Assembly: GCF_020529025.1 (NCBI RefSeq) | Contig: NZ_JACNMM010000006.1 | Coordinates: forward strand, 248,001 to 312,000 | Direction: 5' to 3' | Source of the DNA: Oceaniglobus trochenteri | GTDB taxonomy: Bacteria; Pseudomonadota; Alphaproteobacteria; Rhodobacterales; Rhodobacteraceae | Length of the DNA: 64,000 nt | Part shown: positions 8,802 to 17,210 of the stretch, piece by piece | Numbering within the stretch: the stretch's first letter is position 1 | How the letters are laid out: each line of letters begins with the position of its first letter | Program-made: the position numbers and the translations under genes | The notes under the pieces: model-generated | What the model saw: the letters and a program-made list of their open reading frames with translations, nothing else | Database searches by the model: none | Told to the model about the DNA's origin: nothing

Positions 8802-9914
8802 ATGGCCAAAATCGAACATGTCGAGATTTCCCTCGTGAACCTTCCTCCGAAGGTTCTGCGCGAGGATGCGACCCAGACCTTCGAACTGCAGGAAACCCCG
8901 ATCGTCACCATCACCGACAGCGACGGCGCCCAGGGCACCGGTTACAGCTACACGATCGGGACGGGTGGGCATTCGGTTGTGGCGCTTCTGGAAAAGACGC
9001 TGGCACCGGCGCTGATCGGGCGCGATCCGGCCCGCATCACCGGGCTTTGGCATGACCTGCTGCGCCGGACCAATGCCACCTCGGTCGGGGCGATCACGTC
9101 GCTGGCCCTGGCGGCGATCGACACCGCGCTTTGGGATCTGGCCTGCCGCAAGGCGAACCTGCCGTTGTGGAAGGCGGCCGGCGGGGCGAGGGACCACATC
9201 CCGGTCTATTCGACCGAGGGCGGCTGGCTGAACCTCGAGACATCGCAACTTGTCGAGGATGCGGTCGAGAAAAAGCGCCAGGGCTTTCGCGGCTGCAAGA
9301 TCAAGATCGGGCGGCCCCTGCATGAAGACGCCGCCCGCCTTGCGGCCATGCGCCAGGCGGTCGGCGATGACTTCGAGATCATGGTCGATGCCAACCAGAG
9401 TTTCAGCCTGTCAGAGGCGCTGCGCCGCACCTCGGTTCTGGAGGATCACGGGGTCGGCTGGTTCGAAGAGCCGCTGCGTGCCGACAATGTCCATGCCCAT
9501 GCAACGCTTGCCCGGTCCACCCGCGTTCCGGTGGCCGTGGGCGAAAGCATGTATTCGCTGTCGCAGTTCAACGAATATCTTGCGGCCGATGCGGCCTCGA
9601 TCATCCAGGTGGATGTGGCCCGGATCGGGGGAATCACGCCCTGGCTCAAGGTTGCGGCCCTGGCCGAGGCGCATGGCGTGACGGTCTGCCCGCATTTCCT
9701 GATGGAACTGCATCTGTCGCTGGTCTGCGCCATCCCGAATGCGCAGTGGTTAGAACATATTCCGCAGCTTGACCTGATCACCACCGGCGAAGTCGCCATC
9801 GTCGACGGCATCGCCCGCCCGCCCGAAACCCCCGGCATCGGCATCGACTGGAACCCCGAGGCCATCGCGGCCCGGTCCGAACTGACCCTGCACATAGGAA
9901 AGGCAAACACATGA
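8802..9914 (+). CDS. Enolase-superfamily sugar-acid dehydratase (mandelate racemase group)
   Basis: A 370-residue member of the mandelate racemase/muconate-lactonizing family. The capping domain covers about residues 1-125 and the barrel follows. Catalytic elements are KIKIG (K166, K168), metal ligands D196 (DANQ), E222/E223 (FEEP) and E248 (GES), the D271 that partners the general base (QVDVARIGG), and H298 (CPHF). The KxK plus His/Asp pattern is the acid-sugar dehydratase arrangement, which removes water from an aldonate to give a 2-keto-3-deoxy acid. The neighbours (GH29 fucosidase, RhaM-like mutarotase sharing a 4-bp ATGA overlap) suggest L-fuconate or a related 6-deoxy aldonate as substrate; this is inference. 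Confidence 0.85.
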   Translation: MAKIEHVEISLVNLPPKVLREDATQTFELQETPIVTITDSDGAQGTGYSYTIGTGGHSVVALLEKTLAPALIGRDPARITGLWHDLLRRTNATSVGAITSLALAAIDTALWDLACRKANLPLWKAAGGARDHIPVYSTEGGWLNLETSQLVEDAVEKKRQGFRGCKIKIGRPLHEDAARLAAMRQAVGDDFEIMVDANQSFSLSEALRRTSVLEDHGVGWFEEPLRADNVHAHATLARSTRVPVAVGESMYSLSQFNEYLAADAASIIQVDVARIGGITPWLKVAALAEAHGVTVCPHFLMELHLSLVCAIPNAQWLEHIPQLDLITTGEVAIVDGIARPPETPGIGIDWNPEAIAARSELTLHIGKANT

Positions 9915-10240
9915 AGCGTATGGGAATGGCCATCGGTATCCGCCCCGAGAAGATCGCGGAGTACAAGCGCCTGCACGCCGACGCCTGGCCCGGCGTGCTG
10001 CGCCAGATCCGCGAAAGCAACATCCGCAACTACGTGATATACCTGCTGGAGCCCGAGAACATGCTTTTCGCCCATCTCGAATATCACGGCGACGATTTCG
10101 ACGCCGACATGGCCCGCATGGCCGAAGACCCGGAAACCCGCGAATGGTGGACCCATACCGATCCGTGCCAGACCCCCCTGGCGCGGGCGGGGCAGTTGGG
10201 CAACTGGGTTCAGCTTGAAGAGGTTTTCTTTACCGAATAG
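9911..10240 (+). CDS. L-rhamnose mutarotase-like protein (RhaM/YiiL family)
   Basis: A 109-residue ferredoxin-like-fold protein of the RhaM family, which interconverts alpha and beta anomers of L-rhamnose and in several cases L-fucose or similar 6-deoxysugars. Family hallmarks are the early YKRLHADAWPGVL with its His, the IRNYVIYLLEPENMLFAHLEY core and the WWTHTDPCQTPL segment. Length matches the family. It is translationally coupled to the dehydratase upstream (ATGA overlap) and followed by a strong terminator, so the two form a short operon. Together with the fucosidase, a 6-deoxyhexose is the likely substrate. Confidence 0.85.
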   Translation: MKRMGMAIGIRPEKIAEYKRLHADAWPGVLRQIRESNIRNYVIYLLEPENMLFAHLEYHGDDFDADMARMAEDPETREWWTHTDPCQTPLARAGQLGNWVQLEEVFFTE

Positions 10241-10259
10241 GGCGCTTGACCGATTGCCG

Positions 10260-10298
10260 AAAGGGCCCGGACCGTTGTTGCGGTCCGGGCCCTTTTTC
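10260..10298. terminator. Strong rho-independent terminator
   Basis: A 15-bp perfect stem (AAAGGGCCCGGACCG and complement) with a 6-nt TTGTTG loop, followed by TTTTT on the + strand. It lies 20 bp after the mutarotase stop and also faces the convergent ABC operon ending at 10335, so it probably serves both. Confidence 0.9.
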
Positions 10299-10334
10299 CT
10301 GTGCGGTTCCGTGAGGGGGGGCGGCGCGCGGGCC

Positions 10335-11207
10335 CTACTTGTTCATGCCGGCAAAGGCGCGCACGAAGTATTTCTGGCTGACAAGGTAAAGCAGGATCAG
10401 GGGCACCATCACCACGTTGACCACCGCCAGGATGCGGGGCCAGTCGCTGCTGTATTCGCCCTGAAACTGCATGATGCCGGTGGTCCAGGGCCGAACCTCA
10501 TCGCCGGTGGTCGAGATCGAGGCCCAGAGGAATTCGTTCCAGACGTTCACCGTCTGCAAGATCACCACGCTCAGCACCACCGGGGCCGAAAGCGGCAGCA
10601 CGACCGAGAACAGGATGCGCCAGGGCGAACAGCCGTCAAGGCGCGCCGCCTCTTCCAGTTCGGCCGGGAAGTCGCGGAAGAACGAATAGAAGATCATCAC
10701 GCTGAACGGGATGCCGATGGCGATATTGGGCAGGATCAGACCCGCGAAGGTGTTGAGAAGCCCCAGCGCGTCGACCATCCGGTAAAGCGGCACCAGGATC
10801 GAATGGAACGGGATGGCGAAGGTCAGCACGATGACCACATAGACCAGCCGCCGCCCCAAAAAGACCCGCCGCGCCAGGACATAGCCCGCCATCAGGCTGA
10901 AGATCACCATGGGCACCACCGACCCGACCGTGATGATCACCGAGTTGGCGATGTTCGCGGGAAAGGCGGTTTCCAGGATCTGGGTGTAGTTCTGCCATTG
11001 CGGAACCGCAGGCAGGCCCAGCGGTTCAAGGAAGACCTCGCGCCGGGTCTTGAGCGAGGCCAGCACCACCCAGACAATCGGGATGAGGATGGCGATGCAG
11101 ACCAGGATCAGCGCGCCATAGGCCATGCCGCCGCGCAGGCGCCGACCGAACCAGCGCTTCTTGCGGCCTGTTTCGCGTTGCGGTGTCATCTGGGTCGCGG
11201 CGCTCAT
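10335..11207 (-). CDS. Carbohydrate ABC transporter permease, MalG type
   Basis: A 290-residue inner-membrane protein with six predicted hydrophobic segments, the first at about residues 28-50 (YGALILVCIAILIPIVWVV). It carries the cytoplasmic EAA loop that contacts the ATPase (EEAARLDGCSPWRILFSVVLPL at about 185-205). It is the last gene of the operon ATPase, binding protein, MalF-type, MalG-type. It overlaps the upstream permease by ATGA and has AAGGTGAA before the start. CUT1 transporters of this kind import oligosaccharides and polyols. The linked GH140-like and SDR genes across the divergent promoter hint at an unusual pentose-containing glycoside. Confidence 0.92.
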   Translation of the reverse strand: MSAATQMTPQRETGRKKRWFGRRLRGGMAYGALILVCIAILIPIVWVVLASLKTRREVFLEPLGLPAVPQWQNYTQILETAFPANIANSVIITVGSVVPMVIFSLMAGYVLARRVFLGRRLVYVVIVLTFAIPFHSILVPLYRMVDALGLLNTFAGLILPNIAIGIPFSVMIFYSFFRDFPAELEEAARLDGCSPWRILFSVVLPLSAPVVLSVVILQTVNVWNEFLWASISTTGDEVRPWTTGIMQFQGEYSSDWPRILAVVNVVMVPLILLYLVSQKYFVRAFAGMNK

Positions 11208-12139
11208 GTCTTCACCTTGCTTTCACGGTTGTACACCTGAAGCGAGCCGAAGAGGATCGCCACCAGAAGCACGATCACCGACATGCCCGCGGCATAGTTG
11301 GGCTGGAACACCAGGAAGGCGCTTTCGACGATGTAGGTGCCCAGGACCTGGGTCGCGTTGCCCGGTCCGCCGGCGGTCAGCACATAGACCAGTTCGAAAG
11401 TCTTGAACGACCCGACGATCACGATCAGACCGCAGAGCACCAGCGCATAGCGCACACCCGGAAGGGTGATCGAGATGAACGTCTGCACCGCCGAGGCACC
11501 GTCGATCCGGGCCGCCTCGTAGACATCCTTGGAAATGCCCTGCATGGCGGCCAGCATGATGGTCATCATGAAACCGACGTAGTTCCAGACGCCGACGCCG
11601 ATGATGGCGGGAAAGGCCAGGTAGGGGTCGCCCAGGATGCCCTGGGTGGGGAAGGGAAGGCCGATGCCGTCGGCCAGTTGCCGCAACAGCCCGAAGTTCG
11701 GCTCGAGGATCATCTTCCACATCACGCCGATGGCCACGGGCGCAATCACCAGCGGGGCGAAGATGATCGTTCTCATCAGGGTCGATCCGCGCCGGATGCC
11801 CCGATCAAGGATCGCCGCCAGCACGGTGCCAAGCCCGACCTGGAGCACCAGGTTGGCCAGGATGAAGATCAGGTTGTTGCGCAGGGCGATCCAGAACACC
11901 GGATCGCCCATCATTTCACGATAGTTGCCCAGCCCGATGAAGGCGCCGCCCTTGGTCGGTTCGGCGAACAACGAGGTATAGAGCGTCTGGATCGCCGGCC
12001 AGACGATGAAGACCGAAAACAGGACCACCGCCGGGCCGATCATGATGTAGTCGAAGATGGGCCCACGCAGGGCGCGGTTTATCGTGCGTGTCGATGCCAT
12101 GGTCCGTTTCCCGTGTTCCTGTCCTCTGGCCGGCGTCAT
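11204..12139 (-). CDS. Carbohydrate ABC transporter permease, MalF type
   Basis: A 311-residue (or 298) inner-membrane subunit with hydrophobic segments from about residue 32 (YIMIGPAVVLFSVFIVWPAI) and an EAA loop DVYEAARIDGASAVQTFISITLP near 215-235. Two starts are possible: the ATG at 12139, one base after the binding-protein stop and thus translationally coupled, or the ATG at 12100 (MASTRT), preceded by GGAA/GGGAAA. The first is listed because of the coupling; the second gives a more usual N-terminus. It pairs with the MalG-type permease at 10335. Confidence 0.9.
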   Translation of the reverse strand: MTPARGQEHGKRTMASTRTINRALRGPIFDYIMIGPAVVLFSVFIVWPAIQTLYTSLFAEPTKGGAFIGLGNYREMMGDPVFWIALRNNLIFILANLVLQVGLGTVLAAILDRGIRRGSTLMRTIIFAPLVIAPVAIGVMWKMILEPNFGLLRQLADGIGLPFPTQGILGDPYLAFPAIIGVGVWNYVGFMMTIMLAAMQGISKDVYEAARIDGASAVQTFISITLPGVRYALVLCGLIVIVGSFKTFELVYVLTAGGPGNATQVLGTYIVESAFLVFQPNYAAGMSVIVLLVAILFGSLQVYNRESKVKT

Positions 12140-12140
12140 T

Positions 12141-13418
12141 TCAGGGCCTTGCCGCTTTCACGGCGGCGTCACGCACACGCTGCATGAAATCCTCGGGCGT
12201 GATCGTGCCGTTGACCAGATCCTGACCCGACTTCAGGGTCACGTCGCTGACCGTGGTTTCCATCACGGTGTTGAGCGGCGGCGACGAGACCGAGGATTCC
12301 GCGATCATCTGAAGCAGGCGGGTGTTGGCCGCGCCCAGCAGATCCTCGGGCACCATCGACCCGTTGGCGGGAAGCTGGCCGACCATCTCGACCATCAGCG
12401 CCTGCTGCTCGGGTTCGTTCATGAAGCTGAGGAAGCGCATGGATTCCTCGGGGTATTTCGAAGCCGCCGAAATCTGATAGCCCGATGCGCCGACAAGGAT
12501 GCCGTCCTGCACCCCGCCCGCGCCCTCGATGGCGGGGAAGTGGAAGGGCGAATAGCGGCCTTCGAAACCCTGCTCATCGAATTGCGGCGGGCACCAGCTG
12601 CCGCAGAATGTCATCGCGGCCAAGTCGCTGGCGAACATGGCGCGCGAAACTTCCGGCGTGACCGAGTTGATGCCGGCATTGAAGCAATCGGCATCCACCA
12701 TTTCCTGGAAATCCTTCAGCGCCTCAAGATAGCCGGGATCGGTATAGAGTGCCTCGGCATCCCCTTGCAGCCGGTGATCGGCGGCAATGCGGGCCGGGTC
12801 GACATGGCGCTGGAACAGCACCGTCAGATAGTGGTTGATGGTCCAGCTTTCCGAGGCGCCAAAGGCAATCGGGGTCATCTGCGGATCGATCTCGCGCACC
12901 TTCGAGCAGAGGCCGAGAAGTTCGTCAAAGGTTTCGGGTGCTTCCAGGCCGTTATCGGCGAAGAAGGAATCGTTCTTCCAGAAGGCCTTGGTGTAGATCC
13001 GCGTGGGAATGCCCCACAGACCCTCGGGATTGCGGAACTGGTCGGTGATCGACATCGGCATGTCGCGGGTCCAGCCGTCGCCGCGGGTTTCGGATTCGGA
13101 CAGGTCACGCACCACGCCGGCATCGACGAAATCGAAAACCGTGGTGCCCGCCCAGTTGAAGAAGACATCGGGGGGCGAGTTGGAATCCAGCATCACCTTG
13201 ATACCGGTCTTGTAGGGTTCGTTGGCCTGCCAGATGTAGTTGACCTTGATGTCGGGATTGGCCGCTTCGAACTGGCGGACGATCTCTTCGTTGAACGCGA
13301 TCCGCTCGGGGCCAAGGTCCATGTAGGTGATCTGGGTCTGGGCCTGGGCCACGGCGGGCCCAAGAAGCGCGGTGCCCAGGATGGCCGCGGCCGAGATGCG
13401 GCAGATTCCGGTTTTCAT
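12141..13418 (-). CDS. CUT1 ABC transporter substrate-binding protein
   Basis: A 425-residue periplasmic solute-binding protein of the extracellular family 1 (MalE-like) type. The Sec signal peptide MKTGICRISAAAILGTALLG is followed by cleavage near AVAQA-QTQ (about residues 25-27). The mature part shows the two-lobed pattern (QITYMDLG..., PTRIYTKAFWKND, MTFCGSW). GGGAGGA precedes the ATG. It sits 24 bp after the ATPase gene and 1 bp before the MalF-type gene. The ligand is unknown; the divergent GH140-like hydrolase suggests a short glycoside rather than a free monosaccharide. Confidence 0.92.
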   Translation of the reverse strand: MKTGICRISAAAILGTALLGPAVAQAQTQITYMDLGPERIAFNEEIVRQFEAANPDIKVNYIWQANEPYKTGIKVMLDSNSPPDVFFNWAGTTVFDFVDAGVVRDLSESETRGDGWTRDMPMSITDQFRNPEGLWGIPTRIYTKAFWKNDSFFADNGLEAPETFDELLGLCSKVREIDPQMTPIAFGASESWTINHYLTVLFQRHVDPARIAADHRLQGDAEALYTDPGYLEALKDFQEMVDADCFNAGINSVTPEVSRAMFASDLAAMTFCGSWCPPQFDEQGFEGRYSPFHFPAIEGAGGVQDGILVGASGYQISAASKYPEESMRFLSFMNEPEQQALMVEMVGQLPANGSMVPEDLLGAANTRLLQMIAESSVSSPPLNTVMETTVSDVTLKSGQDLVNGTITPEDFMQRVRDAAVKAARP

Positions 13419-13442
13419 TGTACGAGTCCTCCCTTTGGTTTT

Positions 13443-14528
13443 TCAGTTGATGCGTGCGCCGTCGGCCGCATCGAAGACGTGCAGCTTCGACAGGTCGAAA
13501 TTGAAGCTCAGCCGTTCCCCCGGCGCGACGGGCCGCGGGCTCAGCATGCGCGCCGTCCATTCCTTTCCGGCCAGTTCGAAGAACAGCAGCGTCTCGGCGC
13601 CCAGCGGCTCGGAGATCGAAACCGGCACGTCGAGCGACCAGGGCGCCGCCATGTCGAGCCCATGGCCCGCCGGTGCGATGTCTTCGGGGCGCAGGCCCAG
13701 CAGCACCTTGTCATGGGATGCCGGAAGGGTGCGCAGCGTCTCGGGCAGGGGCAGCCTGGTGCCCCCGTCCAGCACCAGCGCATCGCCTTCCACATCGGCG
13801 CCCACCAGGTTCATCGGCGGCATGCCGATGAATTCCGCAACGAAGCTGGTGGCGGGGCTGGCATAGACCTCGGCGGGGGTGCCCACCTGTTCGATCCGCC
13901 CGTTGTTCATCACCACCACGCGGTCGGCCAGGGTCATCGCCTCGATCTGGTCATGCGTGACATAGATCGTGGTGGCGCCGACATTCTGGTGGATGCGCTT
14001 GATCTCGGTGCGCATCTGGACGCGCAGCTTGGCATCCAGGTTGGACAGCGGTTCATCGAACAGGAAGACATCGGGCCGGCGCACGATCGCCCGCCCCATG
14101 GCGACCCGCTGTCGCTGCCCCCCCGAAAGCGCGGCCGGGCGACGGTTGAGAAATTCGGTCAGCCCGAGGATGCGCGCCGCCTCGTTGACGCGGCTGTCGA
14201 TCTCTTCGCGGGGGCGGCCGGCCACCCGCAGGGCGAAGGACATGTTCTTTGCGACGCTCATGTGTGGATAAAGCGCATAGGACTGGAACACCATGGCGAT
14301 GCCACGTTCGTCGGGCTCCAGATCGTTCACAACCCGCCCGTTGATCGAGATCGTGCCCCCCGAGATTTCCTCAAGCCCGGCGATCATGCGCAGGGTCGTG
14401 GATTTGCCGCAGCCCGAAGGCCCGACCAGCGCCACGAACTCGCCGTCACCGACCGAGAGCGAGATGTCGGGGACAACCAGAAGGCCACCATACCGCTTGG
14501 ACACATTCGAAAGTTCTAGCTCAGCCAT
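13443..14528 (-). CDS. ABC transporter ATP-binding protein, MalK/UgpC type
   Basis: A 361-residue ATPase for the sugar importer encoded downstream. It has Walker A GPSGCGKST (about 36-44), the Q-loop VFQSYALYPHMSV, signature LSGGQRQRVAMGRA, Walker B VFLFDEPLSNLDAK, the switch His in VTHDQIEAMT, and a C-terminal TOBE/regulatory domain from about 235 (LGLRPEDI). It is the first gene of the operon, transcribed away from the GH140-like gene. The ribosome site before the ATG is weak, unlike those of the later operon genes. One such ATPase may serve several CUT1 systems. Confidence 0.93.
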   Translation of the reverse strand: MAELELSNVSKRYGGLLVVPDISLSVGDGEFVALVGPSGCGKSTTLRMIAGLEEISGGTISINGRVVNDLEPDERGIAMVFQSYALYPHMSVAKNMSFALRVAGRPREEIDSRVNEAARILGLTEFLNRRPAALSGGQRQRVAMGRAIVRRPDVFLFDEPLSNLDAKLRVQMRTEIKRIHQNVGATTIYVTHDQIEAMTLADRVVVMNNGRIEQVGTPAEVYASPATSFVAEFIGMPPMNLVGADVEGDALVLDGGTRLPLPETLRTLPASHDKVLLGLRPEDIAPAGHGLDMAAPWSLDVPVSISEPLGAETLLFFELAGKEWTARMLSPRPVAPGERLSFNFDLSKLHVFDAADGARIN

Positions 14529-14555
14529 TCATCAACGCCTATTTTCGACTTTATT

Positions 14556-14572
14556 CAATAATCCATGTATTG
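14556..14572. promoter_or_regulatory. CAATA-N7-TATTG dyad in divergent promoter
   Basis: A perfect 5-bp inverted repeat in the AT-rich 120-bp region between the ABC ATPase (start 14528) and the GH140-like gene (start 14649). It is a candidate operator or part of the overlapping promoters. There is no local regulator gene, and the half-sites are short. Confidence 0.3.
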
Positions 14573-14648
14573 CCTACTGTCGTCAAGATGCATTAAGTGA
14601 CAGGCCAAAGGTTGATCAGATCCCGAGACTCCCGGAAGGAAACCGCCC

Positions 14649-16046
14649 ATGGCCAGCTGCCACCCCCTCACCGCCCGCATCTCGCCCTGCGGGCATTTCT
14701 TTCGGCGGGGCGATGACAGCCCGCTGTTCTTGGCGGCGGATACGGCCTGGCTGCTTTTCACCCGGCTGAGCGATGACGAGATCGAGCACTACCTGGCCGA
14801 TCGCGCCGCCAAGGGGTTCGCTGCGGTGCAGGCCTGCGTCTTCCGCGACCTACACGACCCCAACACCGCCAATATCGAGGGCACCCGCCCGTTCGCCACC
14901 GAGGCCGACCTTCAGGCGGTGCAGATGAACCCCGACTGGATCGCCCGGGTGCGCCGTATCGTCGGACGTGCCGCGGCCCACGGGCTGATCGTCGCGCTGC
15001 TGCCCACCTGGGGCGACAAATGGAACGATCATTCCAATTCCGTCGGACCGGTGATCATGAACCGGGCGCGCGCACAGGCCTATTGCCGGTTCCTGTCCGA
15101 CGAACTGGGGGATTGCCCCAATGTGATGTGGGTGCTGGGCGGCGACAGCCCGATCCAGACCACCGAACATGTGGCCATCATGCGCGCCATGGCCGAGGGT
15201 CTGCGCGCGGGGCGTTCGGCGGACAAGCTGATCACCTTCTACCCGACGGGCCTTGGGTCATCCGAGATTTTCCATTCCGAGCCCTGGCTGGATTTCAACG
15301 CGCTGCAGACCGGCCATTACAAGCCCAATGTCGCCGGCTATGTCTTTGTCGAACGGCTGTTCCACACCTTGCCGCGCAAGCCGGTGATGGACATGGAGGC
15401 GAATTATGAGAACGCCGGCATGTTCGCCATGTGCGCCCGTACCGAAAGGCACGGTTTCGCCACGGGGCATCTGCCCTGGCTGCCCCGTTTTACCGCCTAC
15501 GACACCCGCAAGAGCCTGTGGCGTACGGCGCTGGCCGGGGCGGCCGGGTTTTCCTATGGCCACGATTCCGTGCGCCAACTGTTCCGGCCGGGCGACCGTG
15601 TTCATGCCTACCAGGATGCGGACTGCCTGCCGTGGTGGGAAGGGCTGACCGCCCCCGGCTCGGGGCAGGTGCGGCTGGTGGCCGACATTCTTCTGCCTCG
15701 CGCCCCGGAAACCCGCCGGCCCGCGCAGGACCTTCTGAAACCCGTGCAACTGTCCGGTGCCTGGCCCGACAAGCTTTCGGTCGGGCTGCCGTTTGTCGGG
15801 CAACGCAACGAAGATCCGGTGGCGCGTGTTTCTGTCATGGCGACGGATACCGCGATCATCGCCCACGCCCCGGTACGAACGATGATCGATCTCGACACCA
15901 CGTCCCTTGGTGCGCGGCTTTCGGTATCGGTGTTCGATCCTGAAACCGGCGAATGCCAGCGCCACTACGAAACCGCCAACAAGGGCGAGCTGCGCATCAC
16001 CCCCGACCGCGATCTCGATTCAGTCGTGGTGATCGACACGATCTGA
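14649..16046 (+). CDS. DUF4038 glycoside hydrolase, GH140-like (apiosidase-related)
   Basis: A 465-residue protein with a DUF4038 TIM-barrel (about residues 1-330) and a C-terminal beta-domain. Visible motifs are FFLAADTAWLLF-type (here LFLAADTAWLLFTRLS), VMWVLGGDSP (about 155-165, candidate acid/base region), MDMEANYENAG (about 245-255, candidate nucleophile Glu) and GAAGFSYGHDSVRQ. The characterised DUF4038 enzymes of GH140 cleave apiose from pectin rhamnogalacturonan II, but the domain is wider than that activity. No signal peptide is present, so it would act on an imported glycoside. It diverges from a complete CUT1 importer and is followed after 60 bp by an SDR. GGAAGGAA lies before the ATG. 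Confidence 0.72.
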   Translation: MASCHPLTARISPCGHFFRRGDDSPLFLAADTAWLLFTRLSDDEIEHYLADRAAKGFAAVQACVFRDLHDPNTANIEGTRPFATEADLQAVQMNPDWIARVRRIVGRAAAHGLIVALLPTWGDKWNDHSNSVGPVIMNRARAQAYCRFLSDELGDCPNVMWVLGGDSPIQTTEHVAIMRAMAEGLRAGRSADKLITFYPTGLGSSEIFHSEPWLDFNALQTGHYKPNVAGYVFVERLFHTLPRKPVMDMEANYENAGMFAMCARTERHGFATGHLPWLPRFTAYDTRKSLWRTALAGAAGFSYGHDSVRQLFRPGDRVHAYQDADCLPWWEGLTAPGSGQVRLVADILLPRAPETRRPAQDLLKPVQLSGAWPDKLSVGLPFVGQRNEDPVARVSVMATDTAIIAHAPVRTMIDLDTTSLGARLSVSVFDPETGECQRHYETANKGELRITPDRDLDSVVVIDTI

Positions 16047-16106
16047 ACCCCATCGCCGGGGCAGGGGCCAAAGCCCCCGGCGCATCGACAGCAAGAGGCA
16101 GGACAG

Positions 16107-17003
16107 ATGACAGGAAAGCGGATCTTCTTCACCGGTGGGGCAGGCAAGGCGGGGCGTCATGTCACGGCCTGGCTGCTGAAACAGGGCCATCACATCCTCA
16201 ACGTCGATCGCGTCGCCTCGCCGGTGGCGGGGGTCGACAACCTGATCGCCGATATCACCGATGCCGGCCAGATGTACGACGCGATGAGCGGCCATTCGAA
16301 CCTGTCCGAGCTTGCCCGCGCCGATGGCCCGGCGGGCTTTGACGCCGTGGTGCATTTCGCCGCCGTGCCGCGCATTCTGATCACCACCGACGCCGAGATG
16401 TTCCGCATCAACACGCTGGGCACCTACAACGTGATAGATGCCGCGCTGAAACTGGGCATCCGCAAGGTGATCATCGCCTCCTCCGAAACCGCCTATGGCA
16501 TCTGTTTCGCGAATGGCCGCGTCGCCCCCCAATACCTGCCCCTTGACGAAGACCACGATACCGACCCGATGGATGCCTATGGCCTGTCCAAGGTCGTCGG
16601 CGAGGCGACCGCCCGCAGCTTTGCCCGGCGCAGCGGCGCCGACATCTATGCGCTGCGCCTGGCCTACGTGGTGGCACCGGATGAATATCCGACCTTCACC
16701 AGCTTCCGGGATGACCCCGACAGCCGCTATCGCAGTACCTTCAGCTATCTCGACGCCCGCGACCTGGGCCAGATCGTGCATCGCGCGCTGAAGACCGACG
16801 GTCTGGGCTTTCAGGTGTTCAATTGCGGCAACGACGACAATTCCTCGGATATCCCCACGGATGGCCTGCTTCGGCGGTATTACCCCGGCGTGCCGGTGAC
16901 CCGCCCGATGGGAGAGAACGAGGCGCTCTACTCCAATCGCAAGATCCGCGAACAACTGGGCTTTCGCGAACAATACAACTGGCGCAACCCCGCACCGGAC
17001 TAG
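16107..17003 (+). CDS. NAD-dependent epimerase/dehydratase-type sugar dehydrogenase (extended SDR)
   Basis: A 298-residue extended short-chain dehydrogenase. It has the Rossmann motif TGGAGKAG (9-16), the catalytic Ser region ASSETAYG (124-131) and YGLSK (Y158, K162). Length and the lack of nucleotide-sugar features suggest oxidation or epimerisation of a free sugar, as in uronate or aldose 1-dehydrogenases, rather than a UDP-sugar enzyme. AGGACAG precedes the ATG, and the gene follows the GH140-like hydrolase by 60 bp, so it may handle the sugar that enzyme releases. The product is not identifiable from sequence alone. Confidence 0.8.
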   Translation: MTGKRIFFTGGAGKAGRHVTAWLLKQGHHILNVDRVASPVAGVDNLIADITDAGQMYDAMSGHSNLSELARADGPAGFDAVVHFAAVPRILITTDAEMFRINTLGTYNVIDAALKLGIRKVIIASSETAYGICFANGRVAPQYLPLDEDHDTDPMDAYGLSKVVGEATARSFARRSGADIYALRLAYVVAPDEYPTFTSFRDDPDSRYRSTFSYLDARDLGQIVHRALKTDGLGFQVFNCGNDDNSSDIPTDGLLRRYYPGVPVTRPMGENEALYSNRKIREQLGFREQYNWRNPAPD

Positions 17004-17210
17004 GGCGCCCCAGTCTCGATTGGTGAAGTGCCCCATCGGCGATTCCGTCCCGGACGCCGCGGGGCGGCCCATCGCGATCTGGATTCACCTGTGCAGCGGC
17101 GGGGCCGAACCTTTCGTGCCCATCCTGTTGTCCATCGGCTGGCACATTACGGGTTCTGCCCGATCGATAGAATACATAAGACGGATTATTATTAAGGATG
17201 CATTAACCTA

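Noticed and set aside
12057-14519. 820-codon open frame on the + strand
   Set aside because: It is the mirror of the ABC binding-protein and ATPase genes and has a His/Gly/Asp-rich composition typical of antisense frames.
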